Assembly (NCBI GenBank): GCA_023388495.1
Contig: JAEWGC010000013.1
Location: 1-64,000, forward strand
Direction of reading: 5' to 3'
DNA: 64,000 nucleotides
From: Bacillota bacterium
GTDB taxonomy: Bacteria; Bacillota; Clostridia; Tissierellales; Tissierellaceae
Shown in pieces: positions 1 to 7,801 of this stretch. The first letter of the stretch is position 1; the number at the start of each line of letters is the position of its first letter. The notes under the pieces were generated by a model. That model saw only the letters and a program-made list of their open reading frames with translations, was not told the DNA's origin and made no database searches. The position numbers were made by a program, and so were the translations under genes.

Positions 1-51
1 GGCCGCTAAGAGCCAGAAATATATTGGATGAAAGAATAAGTTAATAATTGT

Positions 52-127
52 GCTGGCGTAGCTCAATCGGCAGAGCAACTGACTTGTAATCAGTAGGTTG
101 GGGGTTCAATTCCTCTCGCCAGCTCCA
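52..127 (+). tRNA. tRNA-Thr (anticodon TGT)
   Basis: A full cloverleaf can be drawn: a 7-bp acceptor stem GCTGGCG/CGCCAGC, a 5-bp anticodon stem ACTGA/TCAGT around loop CTTGTAA, a T-loop GTTCAAT and an encoded CCA end. The anticodon TGT reads threonine ACA codons. It is the first gene of a five-tRNA cluster on the same strand. Confidence 0.96.
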
Positions 128-133
128 TTAATA

Positions 134-174
134 TACCCTGTGGGGTATAATCTGTGGTAGTCCCTAGGGCTCCA
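134..174 (+). repeat. Two-hairpin spacer repeat, copy 1
   Basis: The spacer after tRNA-Thr holds a hairpin TACCC/GGGTA, then a short AT-rich link, then a hairpin AGTCC/GGGCT, ending in GCTCCA. The same layout recurs at 494-533, 540-583 and, inverted, at 37327-37363. I read it as a degenerate dispersed repeat. Its function is unknown. Confidence 0.6.
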
Positions 175-182
175 TTAACTAA

Positions 183-267
183 GGAGGAGTACCCAAGTGG
201 CTAAAGGGGACGGACTGTAAATCCGTTAGCTAAGCTTTCACTGGTTCGAATCCAGTCTCCTCCACCA
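183..267 (+). tRNA. tRNA-Tyr (anticodon GTA)
   Basis: The 85-nt length with a long variable arm, acceptor GGAGGAG/CTCCTCC, anticodon loop CTGTAAA and encoded CCA identify a bacterial tyrosine tRNA. The variable arm folds as TTAGCTAAGC-like pairing between the anticodon and T arms. Confidence 0.96.
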
Positions 268-296
268 AAAATAAATCTTTAAAACATAAAGAATGT

Positions 297-371
297 GCGG
301 AAGTGGCTCAGTGGTAGAGCATCGCCTTGCCAAGGCGAGGGTCGCGAGTTCGAATCTCGTCTTCCGCTCCA
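297..371 (+). tRNA. tRNA-Gly (anticodon GCC)
   Basis: Acceptor GCGGAAG pairs with CTTCCGC. The anticodon stem TCGCC/GGCGA encloses loop TTGCCAA. CCA is encoded. It decodes GGC and GGU. Confidence 0.96.
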
Positions 372-413
372 GATTTTCTTATGAAGAGTATATATTCTTC
401 ATTTTTTAACTTT

Positions 414-487
414 GCGGGTGTAGCTCAGTGGTAGAGCCCCAGCCTTCCAAGCTGGTTGCGAGGGTTCGATCCCCTTCACCCGCTCCA
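414..487 (+). tRNA. tRNA-Gly (anticodon TCC)
   Basis: Acceptor GCGGGTG pairs with CACCCGC. The anticodon stem CCAGC/GCTGG encloses loop CTTCCAA. CCA is encoded. It is the second glycine isoacceptor in the cluster and decodes GGA and GGG. Confidence 0.96.
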
Positions 488-493
488 TTTATT

Positions 494-533
494 TACCCCG
501 TAGGGAGTAATTTGGTAGTCCTTTAGGGCTCCA
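494..533 (+). repeat. Two-hairpin spacer repeat, copy 2
   Basis: It has the same arrangement as copy 1: TACCC..GGGAGTA hairpin, AATTTGGT link, AGTCC..GGGCT hairpin, then GCTCCATTTAT. It sits directly between the end of tRNA-Gly and copy 3, so copies 2 and 3 form a tandem pair of about 47 bp per unit. Confidence 0.6.
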
Positions 534-539
534 TTTATG

Positions 540-583
540 TACCCCAAAGGGAACAATTTAGTAGTACCCGTTAGGGTGCTCCA
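540..583 (+). repeat. Two-hairpin spacer repeat, copy 3
   Basis: This is a tandem neighbour of copy 2. Its second hairpin is longer (AGTACCC/GGGTGCT), with extra bases added on both arms, which keeps the pairing. That pattern suggests the folded form matters or mattered. Confidence 0.55.
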
Positions 584-605
584 TTTATTTATCCAATATA
601 TTTTT

Positions 606-682
606 GTACCCTTAGCTCAGCTGGATAGAGTGTCTGGCTACGAACCAGAAGGTCGGGGGTTCGACTCCCTCAGGGTACGCCA
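606..682 (+). tRNA. tRNA-Arg (anticodon ACG), integration target
   Basis: Acceptor GTACCCT pairs with AGGGTAC. The anticodon stem TCTGG/CCAGA encloses loop CTACGAA, and CCA is encoded. The 3' half from position 645 is duplicated at 22620-22657. The complete gene is therefore a junction whose 3' part is supplied by the integrated element, which leaves the tRNA functional. ACG is read as ICG and decodes CGU, CGC and CGA. Confidence 0.96.
645..682 (+). repeat. attL core (38-bp direct repeat)
   Basis: The 38 bases from the 3' side of the anticodon stem to the CCA end are identical to 22620-22657. The identity starts exactly at the first base after the anticodon loop, a usual crossover region for tyrosine integrases that use tRNA genes. 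The integrase gene lies just inside this end. Confidence 0.93.
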
Positions 683-722
683 TACCAATACTTACAAGGG
701 TTAAGGGAAGGAAAAATATTAA

Positions 723-760
723 ATTTAACCTTTTTTTAACCCTTGTGTAAAAGTTAATCC
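723..760 (+). repeat. Probable integrase arm sites, left end
   Basis: Positions 723-743 match 22494-22514 at 20 of 21 bases. Positions 746-760 (TGTAAAAGTTAATCC) recur exactly at 21925-21939. Short repeats inside both ends of an element with a tyrosine integrase carrying an N-terminal arm-binding domain are typical arm-type binding sites. The assignment is inferred from position and repetition. Confidence 0.6.
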
Positions 761-770
761 ATAAAATTAA

Positions 771-800
771 CCCTTTGGAAAAATATCCAGAGGGTTTTTT
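771..800 (+). terminator. Rho-independent terminator between tRNA-Arg and integrase
   Basis: The arms CCCTTTGGA and TCCAGAGGG pair with one G-T wobble around AAAATA and are followed by six T on the plus strand. It would end tRNA-cluster transcription before it runs antisense into the integrase gene. Confidence 0.75.
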
Positions 801-818
801 ATTATAAAGATTTACTAT

Positions 819-1991
819 TTAATTAAACATTTCATTTAGACATTCGACTTCTTTAGCTTTTATATCTCCAAGAACATGAGTATATATTTCAGTGGTTTTT
901 ATGGAGCTATGACCCAAGAGTCTACTTACTGTTAGTATTGATGTTCCATTTTCAAATAACTTAGTTGCATAGGTATGTCTAAGACAATGGAAATTCTTAT
1001 ATTCAACACCAGCAGCTTTTAAAGCTCTTTCCCAGGATCTTCTAAGGTTCTTATCGTCCATATGGGTACCAGTTGATGAAGGGAATAAAAGATTATTTTC
1101 AGTATAAACCATGCCAAGTTTTAATCGTTCTTCTTTTACCAATAAATCCAATTTCTTTAATTCATTTTGTAAGACTTCTGGTAATGGAATCTCCCTATTA
1201 GAAGTTTTAGTCTTTGGTTTAGTAGTTTTTAATTCATATTGAGATGTACCATCATCATTAAATACTTTTACCTTTCTTATAATCTTGTTAATCCTTACAA
1301 ATCCGTCTTGTATATCGTCTTTCTCTAATGCTAATATTTCCCCTTGTCTTGCACCAGTAAGAAGAGCAAAGAGGACTATATATTTTAATTTAGTATGACC
1401 TAAGTGGTCCATAATTTTATTAACTTCCTCCACAGTGAAAGTCTCTATCTTTTTATCTAGGTCCTCATCTATATCTTCTTCATTCTCTTTAGGTAGCTTT
1501 AGGCCTTTTACGGGATTCTTTACTACATAACCTTCAGTTTCAGCATAAGAGAAGAATTTTTTAAGTAATTTATTTAGGTTAGAGATTACTGAATAACTTT
1601 TACCATTTTCCAATAACTCATTATAATATTTCTGTATTGGTAATTTCTTAATATCTGCCATGATAAGTCTACCAAGTGATGACCCTTCAACATAATTTCT
1701 ATAAATACTTTCATATCTTTCAAAACTAGATGACTTAAGGCCTGAATATCTTTCTATATCCCAGAGCCAAGAGTACATAGCTCTTTCTAAGGAGTAAGAT
1801 GCTAAATCTGGATTTATTCCACTTTCAATTGCTTTTATATATTCCGTTTTTTTATTTTCCGCTTCTCCCTTGGTCTTGCCATAGAATGTTTTTATGATAG
1901 GCTTACCTTTTGCATCATACCCAACAGTAAGGCGAGTGCGATAATAATCATATTCTCCGATACTAGTATTAGTCTTAGGTTTTCTAGCCAT
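819..1991 (-). CDS. int: Tyrosine recombinase, element integrase
   Basis: This 390-residue integrase catalyses site-specific integration and excision at tRNA-Arg. It has an N-terminal arm-binding (AP2-like) region around residues 10-50, a SAM-like core-binding domain around 65-165, and a catalytic domain around 185-385. The catalytic residues are visible: Arg in GARQGEI, the HCLRH box, the GHSS box and the Tyr of IYTHV. The length is normal for phage or ICE integrases. A strong AAAGGAGG site precedes the ATG. It is transcribed toward attL and lies 2 bp after the stop of the unknown upstream gene, so the two form one operon. Confidence 0.95.
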   Translation of the reverse strand: MARKPKTNTSIGEYDYYRTRLTVGYDAKGKPIIKTFYGKTKGEAENKKTEYIKAIESGINPDLASYSLERAMYSWLWDIERYSGLKSSSFERYESIYRNYVEGSSLGRLIMADIKKLPIQKYYNELLENGKSYSVISNLNKLLKKFFSYAETEGYVVKNPVKGLKLPKENEEDIDEDLDKKIETFTVEEVNKIMDHLGHTKLKYIVLFALLTGARQGEILALEKDDIQDGFVRINKIIRKVKVFNDDGTSQYELKTTKPKTKTSNREIPLPEVLQNELKKLDLLVKEERLKLGMVYTENNLLFPSSTGTHMDDKNLRRSWERALKAAGVEYKNFHCLRHTYATKLFENGTSILTVSRLLGHSSIKTTEIYTHVLGDIKAKEVECLNEMFN

Positions 1992-1993
1992 TG

Positions 1994-3013
1994 TTAATCC
2001 TCCTTTTTGACTTCATTTAGAATACTCATTATGGGGTTATTAAATGCAGACATTCCATCTTTATAATCCATGACAGTTTTATATCTTCTTCTCATAGTTC
2101 TCCAATTACTAATCTCCATATTTTCTCCAGTCTCATTATTCCATTTTGTTATAAGTTGCCTATAGAACTCAGCATTTGGATATTCGGGAATTTCTATAGT
2201 ATCTAATATTTTTGCTAATCTCATATTGTCTTCACTAAGCTTTTTTTTATGTTTACGATTAGTGCTTATTCTGTACATATCATAGATTTCATCCCACTCT
2301 GTTTTAGTAACATCGTTGGTGTTAATTTGTATTGTAATATATTGATTAAAAGCATCAGCTGCTACAGTACCTTTAATACGTGGAATTTCTATTCTTTTAT
2401 CACATAGAAAATAATCTAAGATTTCAATTTCACCAATACCCGTCAAATCTTTTAATCCATTAACTGCATAATTAAGTTCAATTAAAAAAGATGAATAATT
2501 ACATATTATGGAATCTATAACAGTAAGTCCTGTATTATTAGTTCTTTTTCTATATGGCATATTAATCATGCTACCTAAGTACACATCCCTATTACAAGGG
2601 TCGCAATTTTCTAATGCTGGACAATGCATTCTTTCAATTTTTAGAACTCCTTTCAGTCCCTCTTCCCTTAACCAAGAATGGGCATCCTCTAATGAATGGA
2701 AAGGTAAACTTAATCCATAAGGAGCATATTTTTCTTTTATATAATTCAATCGCCAATCTATGAAAGATACTAATTCATCAGGGGTAAAGCAAGCTTTATC
2801 AAAAATTGTCTTAGGTCTATATTTTTCAAAGACTTTACTTGAAATCTTTAGATTTCTTAGAATCTTATTAGCTTCATTTATTTCAATTAAATTTTCCCCA
2901 TCGCCATGTTTCCTAATTATTTCACTTGAATAATAATCAGCGAACCTTGATAATTCAGGAATACCAGACATTATTAAATCGCCTCTTAATTCTTCTTTTG
3001 ATATATAAGCCAT
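1994..3013 (-). CDS. Unknown element protein with cysteine cluster
   Basis: I do not recognise this protein of about 339 residues. A Cys-x6-Cys-x2-Cys cluster (CPALENCDPC) in the middle suggests metal binding, and the C-terminal part is basic and probably helical. The ATG at 3013 is chosen because AGAGGTG lies 6 bases before it; an upstream in-frame codon at 3046 has no good site. It is co-transcribed with the integrase and divergent from the excisionase/replication operon, where a lysogeny repressor normally sits. It has no obvious HTH, so a repressor role is only a possibility; cargo or defence are alternatives. Confidence 0.75.
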   Translation of the reverse strand: MAYISKEELRGDLIMSGIPELSRFADYYSSEIIRKHGDGENLIEINEANKILRNLKISSKVFEKYRPKTIFDKACFTPDELVSFIDWRLNYIKEKYAPYGLSLPFHSLEDAHSWLREEGLKGVLKIERMHCPALENCDPCNRDVYLGSMINMPYRKRTNNTGLTVIDSIICNYSSFLIELNYAVNGLKDLTGIGEIEILDYFLCDKRIEIPRIKGTVAADAFNQYITIQINTNDVTKTEWDEIYDMYRISTNRKHKKKLSEDNMRLAKILDTIEIPEYPNAEFYRQLITKWNNETGENMEISNWRTMRRRYKTVMDYKDGMSAFNNPIMSILNEVKKED

Positions 3014-3078
3014 AAAAAACACCTCTTTCTTATCGGGTACAAACAATTTAATATATATGTTACTTTGATTATAGCACT

Positions 3079-3084
3079 ATAATA
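3079..3084 (+). promoter_or_regulatory. Possible -10 of the early operon (divergent control region)
   Basis: The AT-rich gap 3014-3131 separates the leftward integrase operon from the rightward replication operon. A TATAAT hexamer lies about 50 bases before the first rightward start. No convincing -35 is visible, so it may need an activator or be spurious. Confidence 0.35.
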
Positions 3085-3131
3085 ATAATAAGTAAAGAAT
3101 AATAACAATGTTTTTAAAGGAGTTGAAAGGA

Positions 3132-3323
3132 TTGAGAAATCAAGATATTCATGAAACGTTTAAAGAGACTGGTGTCAGAAAGTGGGAAGTGGCAGAGTTG
3201 CTTGGTATTACTGATGTTACATTCTCAAAAAAACTAAGGAAAGAACTTTCGTCAGGAGAAAAAGAAAAGATATTTAAAGCTATAGAGGTTGTAAAATCTA
3301 AAATGAACGCAAAGGAGGTCTAG
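3132..3323 (+). CDS. Small HTH protein (Cro-like)
   Basis: This protein of about 63 residues has an HTH-like stretch, KWEVAELLGITDVTFSKKLR, near residues 15-35. It is probably a DNA-binding regulator of the early operon. TTG at 3132 is chosen because AAAGGAG ends 9 bases upstream; the ATG at 3108 would put that site inside the gene. It is the first gene of the rightward operon and is followed 2 bp later by the excisionase-like gene. The regulatory role is inferred from fold and position. Confidence 0.7.
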   Translation: MRNQDIHETFKETGVRKWEVAELLGITDVTFSKKLRKELSSGEKEKIFKAIEVVKSKMNAKEV

Positions 3324-3325
3324 GG

Positions 3326-3535
3326 ATGGAAAATGCTAATGTTAAGGCTAAAAAACAATTACTAAGTATTAATGAAGCAGCTGAGGTCTTTGGAATAGGT
3401 AGACAAACATTAAGAGCATTAATCAAAAGTGATGAGAGCATTCCTAAAATAGAAGTAGGCACTCATGTTAGAATTCACTCCAAATTATTTGAGGATTGGT
3501 TGGAAAAGGCAGTTTTAGAAGGTAGAAGTTTATAG
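3326..3535 (+). CDS. xis: Excisionase-family DNA-binding protein
   Basis: This 69-residue protein has the winged-helix signature of the MerR-like excisionase family: LLSINEAAEVFGIG, then RQTLRALIKS, then the wing KIEVGTHVRIHSKLFEDWL. Members bend att DNA and steer the integrase to excision, though some are plain regulators. AAAGGAGG precedes the ATG. Its place between a Cro-like gene and the replication genes fits an excision factor. The xis label is by family and context only. Confidence 0.82.
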   Translation: MENANVKAKKQLLSINEAAEVFGIGRQTLRALIKSDESIPKIEVGTHVRIHSKLFEDWLEKAVLEGRSL

Positions 3536-3547
3536 GCGGGTGAGAAT

Positions 3548-3742
3548 ATGGAATTATATCGCGAAGAATTAACTTTTGGCAAACACAAAGAAGCTGAAAG
3601 ACTTGCAAAGCTAATTAGAGATATAGATAAAGGATTGCCTGTAGATCCTTTAGAAAAACAACGACTATATGGAATGGGTGATGAGGTGCTACGAGCTGCA
3701 GTAGCTATAAATCAGAAACTATACCGCAAAAAGAAGAAGTAG
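3548..3742 (+). CDS. Small basic hypothetical protein
   Basis: This is a 64-residue charged, probably helical protein ending in a lysine run (YRKKKK). No family is recognised. It is tightly packed between the excisionase-like gene and the RepO-like gene (gaps of 12 and 8 bp), so it probably belongs to the replication/excision operon. GGCGGGTG upstream is an acceptable binding site. Confidence 0.7.
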   Translation: MELYREELTFGKHKEAERLAKLIRDIDKGLPVDPLEKQRLYGMGDEVLRAAVAINQKLYRKKKK

Positions 3743-3750
3743 GTGGTGAA

Positions 3751-4575
3751 ATGGCAGATTTAGAAAATGGATACACCAGAATTGCAAATGAAATACTTGA
3801 AGCTATGGCAAGAGTAAAACTTTCACCTACTCAATATAGGATTATATTCACAGTATGGAGATATACCTATGGATTTCAAAGAAAGGCCCATCAATTATCA
3901 CTCACTTTTTTAACCGAAGCAACTGGATGTGATTTTAGACTTATACAAAGAGAAGTTAAAAAATTAATTGATATGAAAGTTTTGTTATCAAATCAAACCA
4001 AAGGATTGGCTAGAGAAATTGGATTTAACAAAAACATAAAAGATTGGCAAATAGATATTGTCCAAAACACCATTGGCAAAATAGACAATGGCAATCTAGA
4101 CAACGGTGAAATAGACAATATTACCATTGGTGAAATAGACAATGGTTCCATTGGCAAAATAGACAACCAAGAAAGAAAGAAAGAAAATATTAAAGAAAAT
4201 GACTTTAAATCCATATACGATTATTACCTTACATTAAATTTAGTAAAGCATAGAGCTTACACCAAAGACATGGCAAAGGCTATTAAAAAGGCAGTAACTG
4301 ATAATAAGTATGAGATTGAATATTGCAAAGAGCTGCTTAAAAGACATGAGATTGTGGTTGGGAAAACCAAGAACGGCCAATATCCAGTAAAAGTAAGAGG
4401 ATTCGCGGAATTTTTCGGACAAAAGGTCTATGGAGCTACTCATCTAATATGTAGCGAATATGAAGAGGGTGGTAAATATTATGAACAATATTTAAAAAAT
4501 GAAAAAGAAGATTCACGGATAGGTGTACCTCCGAGTGAAAGTATTCTAGGTGAAAGAGAGGAGCCTTGGATGTAA
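3751..4575 (+). CDS. Phage replication initiator, RepO-like
   Basis: This 274-residue protein begins with the RepO/Phage_rep_O type winged-helix domain (residues 1-105: ENGYTRIANEILEAMARVKL, then SPTQYRIIFTVWRYTYGF). Such proteins bind iterons at the phage origin and load the helicase. Residues 105-135 are a low-complexity tract repeating IGKIDNG-like units, encoded by near-repeats at 4072-4168. The C-terminal part (from about 145) resembles a replisome-organiser tail. It overlaps or abuts the primase-helicase gene, its likely partner. Lambda O likewise carries its origin inside the gene, so the repeats may be the origin. Confidence 0.88.
   Translation: MADLENGYTRIANEILEAMARVKLSPTQYRIIFTVWRYTYGFQRKAHQLSLTFLTEATGCDFRLIQREVKKLIDMKVLLSNQTKGLAREIGFNKNIKDWQIDIVQNTIGKIDNGNLDNGEIDNITIGEIDNGSIGKIDNQERKKENIKENDFKSIYDYYLTLNLVKHRAYTKDMAKAIKKAVTDNKYEIEYCKELLKRHEIVVGKTKNGQYPVKVRGFAEFFGQKVYGATHLICSEYEEGGKYYEQYLKNEKEDSRIGVPPSESILGEREEPWM
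4072..4168 (+). repeat. Iteron-like repeats, candidate replication origin
   Basis: The unit ATTGGCAAAATAGACAATGG occurs at 4072-4091. Variants lie at 4126-4145 and 4150-4168, and shorter copies of the AATAGACAA core occur in between near 4095-4120. A weaker match lies at 4043-4060. They sit in the middle of the RepO-like gene and are AT-rich. Lambdoid origins have this arrangement. The origin role is inferred. Confidence 0.6.
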
Positions 4576-6458
4576 TGGATGCACAAGAGTTAAAGCAAGA
4601 ATTAGGAAACAGAGCAAAAGACATAATATTGCAAGGTTTAGGCCTAAGAGAAAATAGAGAAAAGAAAATATCCTGCCCATTACATAAAGAGAAAACCCCC
4701 AGCATGAGTTGGTACGATAAAGGGTTTATGTGGAAATGTTTTGGGTGTGGTGAGCAAATTGATATTTATAGATACTATACAGAATTTGAAAATATGACGT
4801 TTACAGAAGCAATGGGCAAGGTAACAGAATTATTAGGAAAGCCAGTTGAGTTATTTAAAAAAAGTAAAGAAAAATTTCTACTACCTAATATAAAAGTTAA
4901 AGAATTAGAACAACCTTTTATTGATTATATGGCCATAAGAAAAATAACTAAAGAAACATTATATTATTGGAAAGTTAAACAACATACATGGGAAATTAAA
5001 GATAAAAAGAGTGGTAAGGTAATTAAGAAATCAGAAGTTTACGTATTCCAATACTTTGATGATAAAGGCGACCTCATATATGTATCTTATAGAGGGTTAG
5101 GCAAGGATGGTATAAAAGGTGGATGTGAACCTAAGACAAAATCAATCCTTTGGGGAATGTGGCATATAGATAAGACTAAACCATTGGTTATCACAGAAGG
5201 GCAACCTGATGCAATGGCAGTTTGGCAAAGTGGATATAAAAATGTAGTATCAGTACCCGGTGGTTCAAGTAATTTAAAATGGATAGATCATTGTTGGGAA
5301 TGGCTTCAAGGGATACCGGAGTTTATAGTGTTTGCTGATAATGATTCACCTGGATTAGAGATGGCCAATAACATTAAACGAAAATTGCATAATGTAAAAA
5401 TAATAACTGCAGATAGAAAAGATGCCAACGAAGTCTTATATTTTGAAGGACCTGAAAAGATAAAAGAATTAATAAATCAAGCATTAAATCAAATGCCATT
5501 AGGTTTAATAGATTTATCAGATTTAGAGTATGAATCTGCCATAAAAGTTCAAGGTGAAACAATAGAAACTGGATTTTATGAATATGACAGTCATGTTGAA
5601 GATTGGAAAATGGAAGAATTGACAGTAATCTTTGGGAGGAACGGAGAAGGTAAGACGACCTTCATAAGTCAAATCATTAGCCATTGTATAGAAAAAGGCG
5701 TGAAAACCTTCTTATACAGTGGAGAAATGTCAGATATAAAGATACAAGACTGGCTATATAGGCAGATGATAGGCAATAAAAAGGAGTATTTAAGAACTAT
5801 AGTTACCAAATACCGAGATAAAGTTGAACCTAAACCAGAGGTAATAAAAAAGATTAAGGAATGGCATAAAGGCAAGTTGTTTCTTTATGATAGAAGCGAA
5901 CAAGAGATTACAGGTAATTTAGACAAATTCTTTGAGGTTATGGAATTAGCAGCTAAGAGATATGGAGTTAAATTATTTGTAATAGACAATTTAATGGCAA
6001 TTTTAGAAGAAAATGCAGATAGCTTATTTTCAGATCAAGCAAATTTCATTCAGAGATGTAAAAACTTTGTTATAAATAATAAAGTCCACTGCGTACTATT
6101 AGCTCATCCAAATAAAGAAAAAAGAGAAATTATAGAGGGGCAAACAGGCAATTTAGAAAAGACTGACATTTCAGGCAGTAACAATATACCAAATAAAGCG
6201 GATAACATAATAGCGGTTGAAAGAGTATGGGGAGATAACAGAGAATGTGATGCGATTGTAACTAGTTTAAAGGATAGAGAAACAGGGCAAAGAAAACAAA
6301 TGAAGTTTTTCTTCAGTACAAATACATTAAGGTTTTATAATGGGACAACTAGCGAATCTAAGGTGTACGGATGGGAAAAAATAATGTCTGAAACAGCTTA
6401 TAAAGAACAACTCATTGAAGGGTTCAGGCCAACGGATGAAAGGGCACCTTGGGATTAA
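4575..6458 (+). CDS. Fused primase-helicase (T7 gp4-like organisation)
   Basis: This protein of about 627 residues makes RNA primers and unwinds DNA at the element's fork. In order it has: a CHC2-type zinc finger (CPLHKEKTPS, then CFGCG) around residues 30-70; a TOPRIM domain (ITEGQPDAMAV, then FADNDSPG) around 195-265; and a DnaB/RecA-like helicase domain (Walker A FGRNGEGKTT around 353, Walker B LFVIDNLM around 460). ATG at 4575 is chosen because AGAGAGGAG lies 11 bases upstream; a TTG at 4566 is too close to it. The ATG overlaps the last base of the RepO-like stop, so translation is coupled. Confidence 0.92.
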   Translation: MDAQELKQELGNRAKDIILQGLGLRENREKKISCPLHKEKTPSMSWYDKGFMWKCFGCGEQIDIYRYYTEFENMTFTEAMGKVTELLGKPVELFKKSKEKFLLPNIKVKELEQPFIDYMAIRKITKETLYYWKVKQHTWEIKDKKSGKVIKKSEVYVFQYFDDKGDLIYVSYRGLGKDGIKGGCEPKTKSILWGMWHIDKTKPLVITEGQPDAMAVWQSGYKNVVSVPGGSSNLKWIDHCWEWLQGIPEFIVFADNDSPGLEMANNIKRKLHNVKIITADRKDANEVLYFEGPEKIKELINQALNQMPLGLIDLSDLEYESAIKVQGETIETGFYEYDSHVEDWKMEELTVIFGRNGEGKTTFISQIISHCIEKGVKTFLYSGEMSDIKIQDWLYRQMIGNKKEYLRTIVTKYRDKVEPKPEVIKKIKEWHKGKLFLYDRSEQEITGNLDKFFEVMELAAKRYGVKLFVIDNLMAILEENADSLFSDQANFIQRCKNFVINNKVHCVLLAHPNKEKREIIEGQTGNLEKTDISGSNNIPNKADNIIAVERVWGDNRECDAIVTSLKDRETGQRKQMKFFFSTNTLRFYNGTTSESKVYGWEKIMSETAYKEQLIEGFRPTDERAPWD

Positions 6459-6528
6459 TAGGAAATTATTGGCTTAAAGATGAGGGTTTCCAAAAGTAAA
6501 AATATAAAATCGAAAGGAATGGCTTAAT

Positions 6529-6804
6529 ATGTCAAAAGTAAAGAAAATGGTTAATGGAATTAATCAAATTATACCACTAAATACCCATATTGTAGCACAA
6601 CACGAGGAAGGAGGAAGGAGCTTTAGACGAGTTGTTTTAGCCATGGGTCTAGTAGTTTACGCAGATGGAACAACAGGCATTGAATTAATGGAATTATCAA
6701 GAGATGGAAAAGTTGAACCATTAGCCGATACAGTGAAAAAAATTGAACTTTATCACAGTGCTATGGAAGATTTAGCCGAAGAAGAATTTGAAGTAATAGA
6801 GTAA
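6529..6804 (+). CDS. Hypothetical 91-residue protein
   Basis: No family is recognised. The first half is basic and beta-like, and the C-terminus is acidic (EDLAEEEFEVIE). GAAAGGAATGG precedes the ATG at a fair distance. It follows the primase-helicase gene after 70 bp and probably belongs to the same early operon, as small accessory replication genes often do. Confidence 0.65.
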   Translation: MSKVKKMVNGINQIIPLNTHIVAQHEEGGRSFRRVVLAMGLVVYADGTTGIELMELSRDGKVEPLADTVKKIELYHSAMEDLAEEEFEVIE

Positions 6805-6835
6805 ATGGAAATATTGAAAAGAGGGACTTGGAGTC

Positions 6836-7039
6836 ATGAAGGTCGCAGAGCTTAAGAAAGAATATAATGAGTTGCTAAAAAGATTCCATAAAGCCGAGGA
6901 GTGGTACAACTCTAATCCGCCGATAGAACAACAAGAGAAGTATTTGGGGAATTATCAAGAGTTGCTAAGGCAGCTAGATACAATGGTTATGGAATTAAAG
7001 CCAAATGAAAGTGAAATATTAGGAGGATTCAAGAATTAA
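6836..7039 (+). CDS. Hypothetical small coiled protein
   Basis: This 67-residue charged helical protein is rich in Glu, Lys and Leu with heptad-like spacing (VAELKKEYNELLKRFHKAEEW). No family is recognised. It is the last gene of the early block, before a gap of about 290 bp. Confidence 0.62.
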   Translation: MKVAELKKEYNELLKRFHKAEEWYNSNPPIEQQEKYLGNYQELLRQLDTMVMELKPNESEILGGFKN

Positions 7040-7331
7040 CATAAGGATAAGTTTAACTATAAAATAAATCATTTTCAATAAGTTTATTGATAAAACATTT
7101 CATGTAACATTACGCGTAACAAATTAGGGAATTAGCTCAAACAAGCCTATATACTCTTATATGGTATATAATGTAGGAAAATTTTTAAGTGATATAAAAA
7201 AATAATGCTTTATTAGGATACCTTTATTATGGCGATATCACACTGAATTATCCAAACCGTTTCGACCATACCAATAATAAATAATCATCATATTATGCAA
7301 ACTAATATTAAGCAAGAAAGGAGGCGATAGA
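7040..7331 (+). promoter_or_regulatory. Gap between early and late blocks, possible late promoter region
   Basis: This 292-bp stretch has no convincing gene. It contains the perfect palindrome TTACGCGTAA at 7110-7119, within a longer imperfect one, and a -10-like TATAAT near 7165 without a clear -35. Its place before the genes leading to the tape measure suggests a control region, possibly read by the element's own sigma factor. That is inference. Confidence 0.4.
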
Positions 7332-7709
7332 ATGAATTACAGCATTTGGGTTAAGCCATATATGCCATCTGAAGAAGAGGTAGAGCAAGGAATAATGTAT
7401 GTACCTCAATCACATATAAGAGATACGAGGCTTATCTACCTGGATAGACAGATATATTTATATCTATGTGTCAAAGAACAATTGGACAAGAAAAAGTACC
7501 AAAGTATTGAAGAGATAATCGAGGATATAAAGACAAATCCTGATGACGATGAAATGGCTTTGGATGATTATCTAGAGAGGACTGGAAAGTCCATTGATGA
7601 TATGACTGTTGCGGATTGGGAGAGCTTACCAGTATCTATATTAACCTATGAAGATGTAGAAAAGAGCTTAAATAGGTTGAATAAATTCGGTTATATCAAA
7701 ATGTTGTGA
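7332..7709 (+). CDS. Hypothetical acidic protein, start of late block
   Basis: This acidic protein of 125 residues has no recognised family. A very good site (GAAAGGAGG) precedes the ATG. Aromatic-rich strands at the N-terminus are followed by acidic helices (DDDEMALDDYLERTG). It lies upstream of the tape measure gene with three other small genes between them. A tail-assembly chaperone is a possible role from position only. Confidence 0.62.
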   Translation: MNYSIWVKPYMPSEEEVEQGIMYVPQSHIRDTRLIYLDRQIYLYLCVKEQLDKKKYQSIEEIIEDIKTNPDDDEMALDDYLERTGKSIDDMTVADWESLPVSILTYEDVEKSLNRLNKFGYIKML

Positions 7710-7801
7710 AGGAATAACATTTCAGGTTCTTTTTGAGGTCTACACATATATTTAACACTTATTAAATTGACCCTTTTAGGTCACACGAAAGGAAGGATTA
7801 A

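Noticed and set aside
1..31. End of an upstream protein gene
   Set aside because: One frame reads nine residues to a TGA at 29-31, which is too short to support a gene call.
2508..2720. Plus-strand gene opposite the unknown element protein
   Set aside because: It is inside a well-supported minus-strand gene and lacks a plausible ribosome binding site.
4072..4168. CRISPR array
   Set aside because: Repeats are few, degenerate, inside a coding frame and without spacers of regular length; no cas gene is present.
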